Source: Cricetomys ansorgei (taxonomy: Eukaryota > Chordata > Mammalia > Rodentia > Nesomyidae). Taken from it: a stretch of DNA of 64,000 bases. The stretch spans positions 1,870,001 to 1,934,000 of the forward strand of contig JAMJFZ010000596.1 of NCBI GenBank assembly GCA_026225945.1, written 5' to 3'. The notes beneath the pieces were generated by a model. It worked only from the letters and a program-made list of their open reading frames with translations. It searched no databases and had not been told where the DNA came from. The translations under genes were made by a program, and so were the position numbers. Positions 10,530 to 19,709 of this stretch are shown piece after piece. Position 1 is the first letter of the stretch. Each line of letters opens with the position of its first letter.

Positions 10530-10934
10530 TCTACGCAGTGGGAGCTGCTTCTTATTGGCTTATTTATTTCTGACTCTCTGGAGGCAACTTCTCATTGGCT
10601 GATGTATTTATTAGTCTCACCAAGAGAAATGGTTCACCACTTTATTTGCTAAAAGAGGTGAATTTAGAAACCCCAGGATCAAGACATTCTCCTTCCTGGT
10701 GCTGAGCCCAGCAGGGCGGGAACTTCTGGTTTCTTCCTCGTTCCTCACAGCTCAGAACCGCTGGCCCTGCCTCTCCTCGCAGCATCTCAGAGGCATCAGA
10801 GTCTCTGCTCTGCTGTTCTCAAGCGTGGACTAGCATCAGGCTAACCCCTGGCTGATACGCTGCCTCGGAACACAGGCTTTCTCCCAAAGCAACCCTGGAG
10901 AGATGAGGGGGGAAAAACCGGGGGTGGAGTGGGG

Positions 10935-11130
10935 TTGTGGGGGACAAGGTCTCATGTAGCCCGGTTGGCTTCCAACTTGCTATGTAGTCAAGCACACTAC
11001 TGAATATCTGATCCTCCTGCCTCTGCCTCCTGAGCGCTGGAGTTCCAGGAATGCAATCCGGTCCTGTGCCGGGACTGAACCCAGGGCTCTGTGCACGCCA
11101 GGCAAGCACAGTATCAAATGAGCTGTCCCA
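10935..11130 (-). mobile_element. B4 SINE
   Basis: A reverse-oriented B1-like body (GACAAGGTCTCATGTAGCCC) is followed by the complement of the ID head (GAACCCAGGGCTCTGTGCA, GAGCTGTCCC). Confidence 0.85.
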
Positions 11131-11132
11131 AG

Positions 11133-11226
11133 AGCATCTTGTTTGTTTGGAGACAGGGGCTCACTATATGTAGTTGAGGCTGGCCTTGAACGTGTGATCC
11201 TCCAGCCTCAGCTTCCTAGGGGCTAT
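11133..11226 (-). mobile_element. B1-like SINE fragment
   Basis: GGAGACAGGGGCTCACTATATG and GAGGCTGGCCTTGAACGTG match reversed B1. It is truncated at GGGGCTATGCAGG. Confidence 0.75.
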
Positions 11227-11635
11227 GCAGGCAGTTTATCTGTGAGAGATGGTGAGAAGCTGGACAAGAGGACAGATCAGTGTGCAGGGAGAGGAAGGTC
11301 ACCAGCGAAGGGTGTTCTAGCAACTCAAACATCTGTGCAGATCACAAGGGGACAATACATGGAGATTTCTGGAATAGAACACCCAGTCGCTGGTGGAGCA
11401 GAGCAGGCTTTAGTGGGCAGAGGACAAGACCAGAGGAGAGGCAGGAGCAGGCCCGGCACAGGCTTCCCCAGCTCTGATCACAGATAACTTGGTGCGATGA
11501 TGTGTGTCCCTCCCCTGACCAGTATAACAGCATCTTCCCAGCTCCCAGTGTGCACCCCACCACACACCCTCACACTTTGCTCTGCTGTACAACTGTGGCC
11601 TCACCACTTGGACAAATGAAACTGGCTTGCCTGGG

Positions 11636-11742
11636 TAACTCAGCATGTAGATCAGACTGGCCTTGAACTCACAGAGGTCTGCTTCCCTCCGCCTCCCACT
11701 CCCTGAGAGCTGCTGTTAAAGGTGTGTGTTACCATGCCCAGC
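11636..11742 (-). mobile_element. B1 SINE fragment
   Basis: GTAGATCAGACTGGCCTTGAACTCACAGAGG through TGTGTGTTACCATGCCCAGC is a reversed B1 lacking its A tail. Confidence 0.85.
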
Positions 11743-11771
11743 ACAATTTTGTTCTTCATAAAGCATTTCCA

Positions 11772-11978
11772 GGAGCTGGAGAAATGGCTCAGTGGTTAAG
11801 AGCGCCGGCTGCTCTCTCAGAGGACCTGCACACACACGGTGGCTCATAACTGTGTGTAACTCAGGTCCCGGGGATCTGATGACCTCTTCTGACCTCCATG
11901 GGCATTGCATGGATGTGGGCAGACACACATACATGCAGGTGAAACCACCCATACATATAAAATAAAATGAAAAAACAA
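11772..11978 (+). mobile_element. B3/B2 SINE
   Basis: Begins GGAGCTGGAGAAATGGCTCAG and TTAAGAGCGCCGGCTGCTC. It continues through GATCTGATGACCTCTTCTG and ends in an A-rich tail (AAAATAAAATGAAAAAAC). Confidence 0.92.
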
Positions 11979-12085
11979 TTCAAAATCAAACGAAAATGTT
12001 TCGTACATGTTTCCACTTCTTAACCAAATGCACGCGTGCTCTCTCTGAGGCTGGTCATGTGACACAGGCTTGCTTTCACATTTTC

Positions 12086-12162
12086 TTTCCCTTCCTCCCT
12101 TTCTTTCTCCTCCCTCTCTCCCTCCCTCCTCCTCCTTCCTTCCCTCCCTTCCTTCCTCCTGA
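12086..12162. repeat. Pyrimidine-rich (CCTT/CTCC)n tract
   Basis: About 75 nt almost free of purines. It lies at the tail side of the adjoining reversed B4 and is probably its degenerated A-rich tail. Confidence 0.85.
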
Positions 12163-12366
12163 CAGAGTCTCATGTAGCTCAGGCTGGTCCCTAACTTGCT
12201 ATATTCAAAGGATAGCCTTGAACTCCTGATCCTCCTGTTTCTCCCTGCCAAGCCTGAGGTTGCAGCCACGGGCCGCCATGCTCAGATTCTCTTCAGTGCT
12301 AGGGACCACACCAAGGGCTTCGTGCCCACCAGGCCAGCGCTCTACCACGAGCTCATCCCCAGCCCG
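12163..12366 (-). mobile_element. B4 SINE
   Basis: Reversed B1-like segment (GACAGAGTCTCATGTAGCTC, GATAGCCTTGAACTCC) followed by the reversed ID head (CAGCGCTCTACCACGAGCTC, CCCCAGCCC). Confidence 0.85.
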
Positions 12367-12384
12367 TTTTCCGCCCATGGGCTC

Positions 12385-12512
12385 CTGTGTTGACAGTAGA
12401 CTGGATGGGGGTGTCCAGTTTCCTGGGACTGGAGTTACAGACGCCTGTGAGCCCGAGTGGGTCCTGAAAGAGCAGCCAGTACCTTAACCACCGAGCCTTC
12501 TCCAGTCATTTT
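12385..12512 (-). mobile_element. B3 SINE, 5' half
   Basis: On the minus strand the head GACTGGAGAAGGCTCGGTGG is followed by AAGGTACTGGCTGCTC, and a core with AACTCCAGTCCCAGG is recognisable. The 3' half is missing. Confidence 0.75.
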
Positions 12513-12524
12513 TAAAGTTTTAAA

Positions 12525-12858
12525 ACATTTATTTATTTTTTGTACCTGTGTGTATCTGTGTGTTATGTGTGTGTTTGTGCATGTGTGTGCATATGTGTGC
12601 ATGTGTGTATGCATGTATGTATGTGTGTCTGTATGTATATGTGTATGTGTGCATGTTTATGTGTCTGTGTGTCTGTATGCATGTATATATGTGTGTATCT
12701 GTATGTGTGTGTGGGCCTGTGCCTGTGTCTGTGTTTGTGAAGGTCAGAGGACAACTTTCTGGAATTGTTTCCTCCCATCATGTGAGCTCTTGGGATTTGA
12801 CTCACATTCTCAGGCTTGGCAACAAGTGTCCTTACTAGCTGAGCCCTCTTGTGTGCCC
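12525..12858 (-). mobile_element. B3-family SINE with expanded (TG)n
   Basis: The right part (GGTCAGAGGACAACTTTCTG, TCAGGCTTGGCAACAAGTGTCC, TAGCTGAGCCCTC) is a reversed B3 copy. Its 3' region is occupied by a 200-bp TG/TATG/CATG array at 12541-12742, then ATTTATTTATTTT. Confidence 0.85.
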
Positions 12859-13044
12859 TAACTCTGTGAGCTTCCTGAGGCTTGTAAACATCATTATCTT
12901 CCTGAGTCCTCTGAGTTTCCTACCTTTCTCCACAAGGGGAATTTCTAATTGGGAGGACACAGCTACACACTAGCCTGGTCTAATATGTACCCCAGCAGGC
13001 ACACACATGCAGAATATTATGAAAAATAATTCACACATTCACAT

Positions 13045-13145
13045 GGGCTCTCACCATACTGCTCGGGCTGGTCTTGAACTCCTGGAACCAAGAAACCCTT
13101 ACGCTTCGGTCTCTCTGGTGATGAAACCGTAGGCTTCAAAGTCCT
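13045..13145 (-). mobile_element. Possible old 7SL-type SINE fragment
   Basis: CTGCTCGGGCTGGTCTTGAACTCCTGG matches the conserved 7SL/B1 core in reverse, but only about 65 bases fit. The rest has diverged. Confidence 0.45.
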
Positions 13146-13777
13146 GAGTCCAGCTGCACCCCTTGTTTTCATCTCTTCAGATGTCACTGTGAACTGCTCT
13201 TTCATTGGTTGCGAGCCAGGCACTGTTCCGGGTGCTGGGAAAGAAGATGAATAGGAATCCTGTTCTTGTTCATGAATAGGAATAGGGACAGGAATCCTAG
13301 CGACTTTCACCTCTGCCCTGTGTTTCATCTTTACTTATTTCTCTAGGAATCTCCTTGAGTCTGGGAGGTAGGAACCAAGGGATTAAAGACTCCATGTTCC
13401 ATCCTGCATCTTTCCCAGTTCCTCAAGGTGTTCAGTAGGGGTGAACTTTCCTGGGGGTTCAGTTCCCCGGGTGCTTAGAGGGCTCTACACCCTGGGGTGG
13501 CTCCCCTCCCTGTCTCAATCTTCCCACCCTAATTCCTCTCCCTCCTCCCATGGGCTCACTTTCTTGAAGAAACTGCTTACATGTCAGCCCTTCTCCAGCT
13601 CGGCTTCTGGAGCCCAGGGCCACACATTGAAGACACTATTGAGTCATTTTCTGCGTTTTGACCTCGGATCCCAGGCTGTACTGCAGGTTTCTAACCAGCC
13701 TAGAGCAGATATCCTTGTTTTGTATATCCCCGTATTTATCATCTCAGAGCCTGGAAAATATCAGTAAATGTGTTGAC
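13146..13777. other. Unassigned sequence
   Basis: No gene or repeat recognised. A tandem GAATAGGAAT word pair near 13247-13285 gives a short imperfect duplication (CATGAATAGGAAT / ATGAATAGGAATAG). Confidence 0.5.
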
Positions 13778-13914
13778 TTCTTTTGAAATGGGGTCTTACT
13801 ATGTAGCCCTGGCTGGCCTTGAACTCTGTAGAGCAGAGTGGTCTCCGTCTCACAAAGATGCTCCTGCCTCTGCCTCCCGAGTGCTGGAATTAAAAGCCTG
13901 TGCCACATCTAGCC
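13778..13914 (-). mobile_element. B1 SINE
   Basis: AAATGGGGTCTTACTATGTAGCCC, GCTGGCCTTGAACTC, CTCCTGCCTCTGCCTCCCG and AAAAGCCTGTGCCAC form a reversed B1 with a small insertion in the middle. Confidence 0.9.
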
Positions 13915-14008
13915 TAATGGGTTGGTCTTTATTTGATTCAACAATAACAACAAAACTCAACAAAGGGAAGAATAGAGTAGCTGTGGCCCAGTGGAAGCCA
14001 GAGACCTC

Positions 14009-14309
14009 TGCCTGGTGCTCTGTGGAGCTGAGACCTGCCCTGGTGCTCTGTGGAGCTGAGACCTGCCCTGGTGCTCTGTGGAGCTGAGACCTGCCCTGGT
14101 GCTCTGTGGAGCTGAGACTGCCCTGGTGCTCTCTGAAGCTGAGACCTGCCCTGGTGCTCTGTGGAGCTGAGACCTGCCCTGGTGCTCTCTGAAGCTGAGA
14201 CCTGCCCTGGTGCTCTGTGGAGCTGAGACCTGCCCTGGCACTCTCTGAAGCTGAGATCTGCCCTGGTGCTCTGTCTCTGCCTGGTTCTCTGTGGAGCTGA
14301 GACCTGCCA
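14009..14309. repeat. 28-bp minisatellite, about 10 copies
   Basis: The unit is CTGGTGCTCT-GTGGAGCTGAGACCTGCC. Two unit variants alternate: one has CTGTGGAGC, the other CTCTGAAGC. One unit has lost a C (GAGACTGCC near 14115) and another reads GAGATCTGCC. The minus-strand frames through it (157-178 codons) are products of the periodicity and change frame at the one-base deletion. Confidence 0.95.
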
Positions 14310-14835
14310 GGGCAATTCCCCATTTCTCCCCAGTCTCTGTGCCCTTGACTGCACCAACAGGACAGTGGCTTGGGCAGTCATCGAAGGGCTCTGCCTTTGG
14401 TCGGGAACCAGATGCGAGGCCCTGCCCATAGAACAAGGCTGCAGACAAGGGCAGGACAGAGTGACCGACCTCACAGTCCTGTCTCAGCCTGGTGTCTCAT
14501 GGCTGTAGGAATGAGCCATGAAAAATGCAGGAACATAAGACATTACAGTTAAGGGCTGACCACTAATTTGATGCTTCTGTGGCTCTATACCACTTTTCTG
14601 CCCGCAGGTTCCTGAAAATGAGAGGGGTCCAGACTTGTGACATTGTGACATGATGTTGTCGTCCACAAGGTTTGGGCTCTGGTGCAATCCACTTACAGAA
14701 ACTAAATTGAAAAGAAATAATCTCAAAGGTGCCTTATATCTTAAGTGAGGTCACCACTGTGTGTTGATCACGGTGAAGTTGTCCTCAGCCACACATGGCC
14801 GCTGGCAGGAGGTGTGTGCACGTCAGGAGGGGCTC

Positions 14836-15365
14836 AGTTTTGTTTTTATTTAAAATATTTTCATGTATTTTGGTCATATTCTCCCCCTACAACTCCTCCC
14901 AGATCCCCCCTTCCCTACCCACAAAATTTCATATTCCTTCTGTTTTAAACCAACCCCCACAGAGAGACAGAGAAAGAGACCGACAGACACACAAGACTCA
15001 GTTTGTTCTGGCTAACTACTCCTGAACAAGGAGGCTGCCCAAAGTGTGGTTGATATACCCAATGACACTCCATTGGAAAAACTGATTTTCCCTTTGCCAG
15101 CAGGTACCAATTACAGCTAGCTTCTTGGTTAGGGGTGGGAGCCTGTATCCATATCCTCTTCTCAGTGCTGGGACTCCGTGTGGCCTGAACCTGTGCAGGT
15201 CTTGTGCACGCTGCCACACTCTGAGTTCTTATGTGCATTGGTCCCGTTGTGTCTGGAAGACACTGTTTCCTTGGGGTGACCCATGTCCTCTGCCTCTTTC
15301 ACATAGATCCTTGAACCCTGAGGAGAAGGGTGTGATACAGACATTCCCACCTACTGCAGGAAGCA
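14836..15365 (-). mobile_element. Rodent L1 3'-end fragment
   Basis: The run from GGTCATATTCTCCCCCTAC to GTGTGGTTGATATACCCAATGACACTCCATTGG, TTCTTGGTTAGGGGTGGGA and GTGCAGGTCTTGTGCA is the recognisable rodent L1/Lx non-coding 3' text, usually met as the complement of the element. It is interrupted by a (GACAGAGA)n stretch near 14964-14993. No ORF2 coding part remains. The strand call is moderately uncertain. Confidence 0.75.
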
Positions 15366-16155
15366 GCTTCTCTGATGAGGGCTGGTCTGGCTCCCAGTCA
15401 GTGTGGGGCTCCTGGTAGTGAGCATAGAGAGTGGTTTTGTGGGCATCATGAGGGAATGGGGATGGGCTGGGAGGATTGGCTGAGGAGGGCCATGAGGACG
15501 AACTAGGGGGACCCTGGGTCTGCACCTCAAATGGTGGCCATATCCCAAGGGAATGGAGATGGGCTGGGCATGGTCTCAGTTCTGAAATTACAGAACCAGA
15601 AGACCCTGTATCTGTCAGTTTACTTCAGACAATCAGCCCAGACCTCTTTAAAACCCTTGCTACTGGATGCAGCACTGTTCCTACTAAGACTGGGTTCTGA
15701 AGCAGTTCAGTTTTAGAGTGTTTGTTCAGACCCTGCTGGCCAGCCGCAGTCCCACATATGCAAACCTGGCATATATCTGATGATTTTTTTTGTGTGGTTG
15801 ACATTTGTATTGAGATAATTATACATTACTACAGGTGGAATCAGCTTTTTTCACAAATGAGTTCATGGAAACTCTATGCAGGGGGTGAGTCTAGTGCAGG
15901 GGAATGACAAACAAATGAAGTATTTGCTCTTTTATGGGACCCAAAAATGGCACGTGCAATTGCGCTTTGAAATAACACGTTTAGAACACTCTTTAGAAAT
16001 GAAACACAGGAGCTTTTTTAATAAAATAATTAACAGTATACATATTAAGAAGAGAAAAAAAGAGAGAAAGAGAGAGACTGACAATGCACATTGCCAGGGG
16101 AATGTCACACCAAAGGAGACTGCCACAGACAAAAACTTTCCTGTAGCAGGTTTTG
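15366..16155. other. Unassigned sequence, partly repeat-like
   Basis: No gene recognised. GAATGGGGATGGGCTGGG and GAATGGAGATGGGCTGGG (15454 and 15550) form an imperfect direct repeat. A purine-rich AAGAGAAAAAAAGAGAGAAAGAGAG tract lies near 16050. Confidence 0.5.
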
Positions 16156-16365
16156 GTATGCAGATGTAAGTCACCTCTTGGGAAGGAGCCAGTTTGATAT
16201 GCAGATGTTAGTCACATGCAGATGTCAGTCACCTCTTGGGAAGGAGCCAGTTTGCTATGCAGATGTTAGTCACATGCATATGTCAGTCATGCCTAGGGAG
16301 GAGTCAGTTTGCTATGCAGATGTTAGTCACATGCAGATGTCAGTCATGCCTAGGGAGGAGCCAGT
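16156..16365. repeat. 58-bp direct repeats with octamer-like motifs
   Basis: About 3.5 copies of a 57-58 bp unit, with AGTTTGCTATGC-type starts at 16191, 16249 and 16306. Each unit contains two copies of ATGCAGATGT(T/C)AGTCA, so ATGCAGAT or ATGCATAT appears seven times. That word differs by one base from the POU octamer. Such short repeated enhancer-like blocks are common in LTR U3 regions, but I could not define LTR ends. Confidence 0.85.
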
Positions 16366-16899
16366 GTCCTTCCTCCTGTAGCTTACAAGCTTCAAGGTTA
16401 TTTTATTTACTATCAAAGAGCATTTGACACAATGACCCATTAATGGTTGGATGTTACTGTTGGCTGAATTATATCTCCGTTTGCCTCAAACAGATAGGGC
16501 AGGGTGCCACGCAGGCGCCAAAGAAGGGCTTTTTATGGTTTTTAGCTCTCTGGTGCGTATTTATTTTCCAGGTGTGCTAGTTTTCTATCTAGGCTCTTTT
16601 TAGCTTCTGTCTATTAAAGGCTCTTCTCTTCCTGGGAGGACCAACACCCACTCCAGGAATGGCTTTTAGATGTGCTTGCAGTAAAGGTATTAATTTAGAT
16701 ATCACTACTAGGTCATGCAGACATTATTATTATTGATGAAAGGCTTTTTTGTCGCCGTTACAGCAAAGAGAAAGGGGCAAAGTGTCTGGTGAGCCGAAAT
16801 TCCCTGGCCAGAGAGTCCAGAACCTTGTCAGCAGACTGATCCAGAGCCAGGATTCACAGCCCACACATTACATTCTACCGTAAGAAATAATGGCTTGCC

Positions 16900-17055
16900 A
16901 CCTGCTACAATGGTGCACATCTGTGATCCCAGCACTTGGGAAGAAGAGGCTGGTCAGTCCAAGGCCGGCTTCAGCTCCATAATGAGTTCAAGGCCAGCTT
17001 GGGCTATATGAGATGGCCTCAAAAAGCCAAACCAACCAACCAACCAACCTCAAAC
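16900..17055 (+). mobile_element. B1-like/B4 SINE
   Basis: ATGGTGCACATCTGTGATCCCAGC, GAAGAGGCTGG and AGTTCAAGGCCAGCTTGGGC lead into a (CCAA)n tail. This is a forward, diverged B1-type element. Confidence 0.85.
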
Positions 17056-17061
17056 CCCAAA

Positions 17062-17295
17062 CTGGGCTAGGGAGATGAGTCCCTGTGGTCACGTGTTGAC
17101 TACATAAACACAGGAACCTGAGCTCGAACTCTGGCACTCACACAGAAAGCCAGGCACGATGGTGTGTGATTACCAGCAGAGCTAGGGCAGGGGAGAGCCG
17201 GGACAGGCTGATTCTGAAGGCTTGCCGGCCAGCCAGTCTAATCAGTGAGCCCCAGGTCCAGCGAGAGACCCTGTCTCAGAGAAGAAGGTGGCTAT
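17062..17295 (+). mobile_element. RSINE1/B4A-like SINE
   Basis: A tRNA-derived head (GGGCTAGGGAGATGAGTCC) leads into CAGGCACGATGGTGTGTGATTACC, CTTGCCGGCCAGCCAGTCTA and GAGAGACCCTGTCTCAGAG. This layout is typical of RSINE1-type elements. Confidence 0.85.
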
Positions 17296-17699
17296 CACCC
17301 CCTCCCCAAGGCTCATTACAGAGAGGGCAGAGAGACCGTCAGACCAGAGGTTGGGGAGGATGGCTGTGGAATGCTGTCTTCTGTCCATGGCTTGAGCTCA
17401 GCTGTGGGTGGATGGGATAGGTCACCTCCAGGCCCCGCCCCTTCCTGAGGTGCTCTTGGCAGAGAGAAGTGCTCCTTTTCTGTTTTTTGTCTCATGCTCC
17501 ATACATACGTATATACGGGCCACACCAACGGATTTAGTGAGTTATTGAAGTTGTGAGGGTGTGGGGCGGTGGCCATGGGGGTTAGAGAGGGAAATGGGGA
17601 CATACATGACCATATTCCATGCTTACATGTGTAAAATCCTCAAAAATAAAGACAGAGCAAGTTGGAGAGCAACGGAAAACACCTCATGTCAACCTCTGG

Positions 17700-18122
17700 C
17701 CTCCCCATGGGTGCATGGGCACACCCCACACATGTGCACACAGGCACATGCACGCTCCACACACATGTACACACGGGCACATGTACACACATGCATGTTC
17801 CAGACACATGTACACACAGGCACATGTGCACACAGGCACATGTACTCTCAGGCACATGTACACACATGTACATGTACACACAGGCACAAGTACATACAGG
17901 CACATGTACACATGGGCACATATACATACATTCACACACATGCTCCACACACATGTGCACACAGGCACATGTACTCACAGGCACATGTATACACACATGT
18001 ACACACAGGCACATTTACACACATATTCATGCATGCTCCACATACATGTGCACACGGGCACATGTATACACATACACATGCATGCTCCACACACGTGTGC
18101 ACACATACACACACACACCGCT
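17700..18122. repeat. (CACATG)-rich complex microsatellite
   Basis: 420 bp of ACACAGGCACATGTAC and CATGCTCCACACACATG modules. The left end (CCTCATGTCAACCTCTGGCC at 17681) looks like a SINE 3' end, from which the array probably grew. The 124-203 codon frames encode only His/Thr/Cys repeats. Confidence 0.92.
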
Positions 18123-18829
18123 CACCTGGCCTCAGCTCTAATTTGATGTTTCTGAAAAGCCTTTCCATTTAGAAAGAACTTCAAACCTATGAAAAATGCC
18201 GCAGGCCCCCAGGCCGGCAGACTCACTGGTAATATTTGGCCTATTGGGTCTACCCGGCTCCCATCAGGATGTCTCCCCCTTCCCCAGTCACTTGAAGGTA
18301 GACTGCCTTGGTGCCTTCGCCTCTTGAGTCCTAAGGACCGACTGTCCTGTCTGTGCATTTAACGTTGACCGCTATTTTAAGATCTACGTGCAGATTCCAG
18401 TGTGCCCGCTGGGGTGACCTGCACACCACCCAGTGCAGAGGCACCCGTGTCCGTTGGCCACAGCCACTCAGCCTCCTGTTCCGGACAGGTCTCCAATGCT
18501 CCTGGGTGTTGTTTGTTTGTTTTTATGGCATCTGATTTCAGAACACAGCCCAACCCCCTTAATAGGTTTAGCTCATGAGGGTTGGCTGAAACGTCATTCG
18601 GATGATGCACACACAGGGTCCTGAGGACGAGGTCCACGCCATCTCACAGGTGGTCAAGTGTGGCCCGACCGTGCGAGAGTCTGTGGAGAAATGGGCTAGC
18701 TCAAGCCAACACCTAGTGGCCAGCTCCCCCCAACCCCGCCGCAGCAGTCAATCAAGATTTTGCCTGAACACTTTTCCTATTCAGTCCTGCCCAGCCCCGA
18801 AACTTGGAGTGTCTTCGGATCCGGATGAG
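18123..18829. other. Unassigned sequence upstream of the CpG island
   Basis: GC content rises toward the island. No repeat or exon is recognised. The region could contain distal promoter elements. Confidence 0.45.
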
Positions 18830-19027
18830 TGCGCTCCACTCCGTCCAGTGTGCCCTGGGCCGGTGGGCGGACACCGCGGGCGCGGGCTCGCGTGGGCTGG
18901 GCCGCCTTAAGCGGTGTGCATGTTACGTGCATGAAAGCCTCGGGGCCCCTCTGCACCCCACGGGCCCCTCAGGCTCCGGCGGAGCTGCCCACGCGGCGGG
19001 TCCACGCCGCTGCGTCCGGAGCTCTGC

Positions 19028-19200
19028 GATTGGCTCGGGCTGATCCCCCGGGACGCGTCCGTGGGGTCCCCGCGCGGCCCGCGCGACTGGCCCGGCGCTT
19101 CGGGGGTCCGGGCCCCGCGCGGCGGGGAGCGAGCAGGGTCGCGGCGCCGACCCCGTGCGCAGGTGGCGGCGGGCCGGGCGGGGCGGGGCCGGGAGGCGGG
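19028..19200 (+). promoter_or_regulatory. Core promoter: inverted CCAAT box and GC boxes
   Basis: GATTGGCT (inverted CCAAT) lies at 19028-19035. GGGCGGGGCGGGGCC (tandem Sp1-type GC boxes) lies at 19176-19190, and GGAGGCGGGCC follows. No TATA box is visible, so initiation is probably dispersed, somewhere around 19100-19250. The + direction is inferred from the donor site downstream. Confidence 0.6.
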
Positions 19201-19260
19201 CCGCGCGCGTCGGGCGGTGACGGCAGCGCGGGGGGGGGGAGGCGCGAGGCCGCCGGAGCC

Positions 19261-19374
19261 ATGGCGAGAGGCCGCGCTGCGGCGCCCGCGACACGGTCCC
19301 CGGCCCCGGCCCCGGCCCCGGCCCCGGCCCCGGCCGCGCCCCCGCCCCCGCCCCCGCGCGCCCCCGGCCCGTGA
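19261..19374 (+). CDS. Short upstream ORF encoding a Pro-Ala repeat
   Basis: The ATG has a strong Kozak context (GGAGCCATGG, purine at -3, G at +4). The 37-codon product starts MARGRAAAPA, runs through about six Pro-Ala dipeptides read from the GGCCCC repeat, then a Pro run, and ends at TGA 19372-19374. It lies wholly inside the predicted first exon. The likely role, if translated, is as an upstream ORF that lowers translation of the main frame. It could equally be a chance ORF in GC-rich DNA. The frame is also open upstream to about 18829, so an N-terminally longer product is not excluded. Confidence 0.35.
   Translation: MARGRAAAPATRSPAPAPAPAPAPAAPPPPPPRAPGP
19298..19335. repeat. (GGCCCC)n hexanucleotide repeat, about 5-6 units
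   Basis: Five perfect GGCCCC units occupy 19302-19331. CCCC precedes them and GGCC follows, so about six units lie within 19298-19335. A (CCCCCG)-type run follows at 19338-19357. The complement is (GGGGCC)n. Reading frames give Pro-Ala, Pro-Arg and Gly-Pro on +, and Gly-Ala, Gly-Arg and Gly-Pro on -. Confidence 0.95.
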
Positions 19375-19709
19375 CGCGCGCGCGGAGCCGCGGAGCGTCC
19401 CCGATCGCCGAGCCCCGCAGCCCCGGGAACGCGAGCCTCGGGCGGCCGGGGCCGAGCAGGACGCGGAGCGGCGACACCGGCCCGGGACCGCGCCCGCCGC
19501 CTCCCGCGGGTAAGTCGCCGTGCTCGGGGCCTGCGGCTGGGGAGTGGCCGCCGCTCCCTGCAGCACCTGCCCGGCCCGGCGCCCGGGAAGCGCCCTCCGG
19601 CCCGGCAGCCGCGGTGACAGCCGGCGACCTTCAGAGAGCCGGGCCGGAGCGCGGCCCCCGCGGCCACACTCGCCGCCCCAACTTCGCGTACGTGACGTCG
19701 TGCGCCCAG

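Larger units (their letters stand above)
19200..19509 (+). other. Predicted first exon of an unidentified gene
   Basis: The 3' end is set by GCGG|GTAAGT (GT at 19510-19511), a near-perfect 5' splice site inside the CpG island. The 5' end is a guess from the GC-box position. The + frame that starts in the 19061 region stays open through the donor, while the frame of the ATG at 19261 stops at 19372-19374. So the exon is either mostly 5' UTR, or codes in a frame without an evident ATG near the promoter. The composition is extremely GC-rich and includes the (GGCCCC)n tract. The gene is not recognised. If transcribed as inferred, a long first intron follows and its next exon is not obvious in the window. 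Confidence 0.55.
18830..19700. promoter_or_regulatory. CpG island
   Basis: CpG dinucleotides are abundant and sharply concentrated here, whereas the rest of the window is CpG-poor. The block contains GC boxes, a CCAAT box and a canonical splice donor. That combination is the usual signature of a housekeeping-type mammalian promoter with a first exon. It is the strongest gene landmark in the window. Confidence 0.93.

Noticed and set aside
13850..14474. Minus-strand frames of 157-178 codons with a repeated peptide
   Set aside because: They follow the 28-bp minisatellite. 28 is not a multiple of 3, so all three frames carry the same repeated text.
19298..19335. The C9orf72 locus itself
   Set aside because: Only the hexanucleotide motif is shared. 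The surrounding sequence gives no evidence of that gene, and the repeat would be in an exon rather than intron 1.
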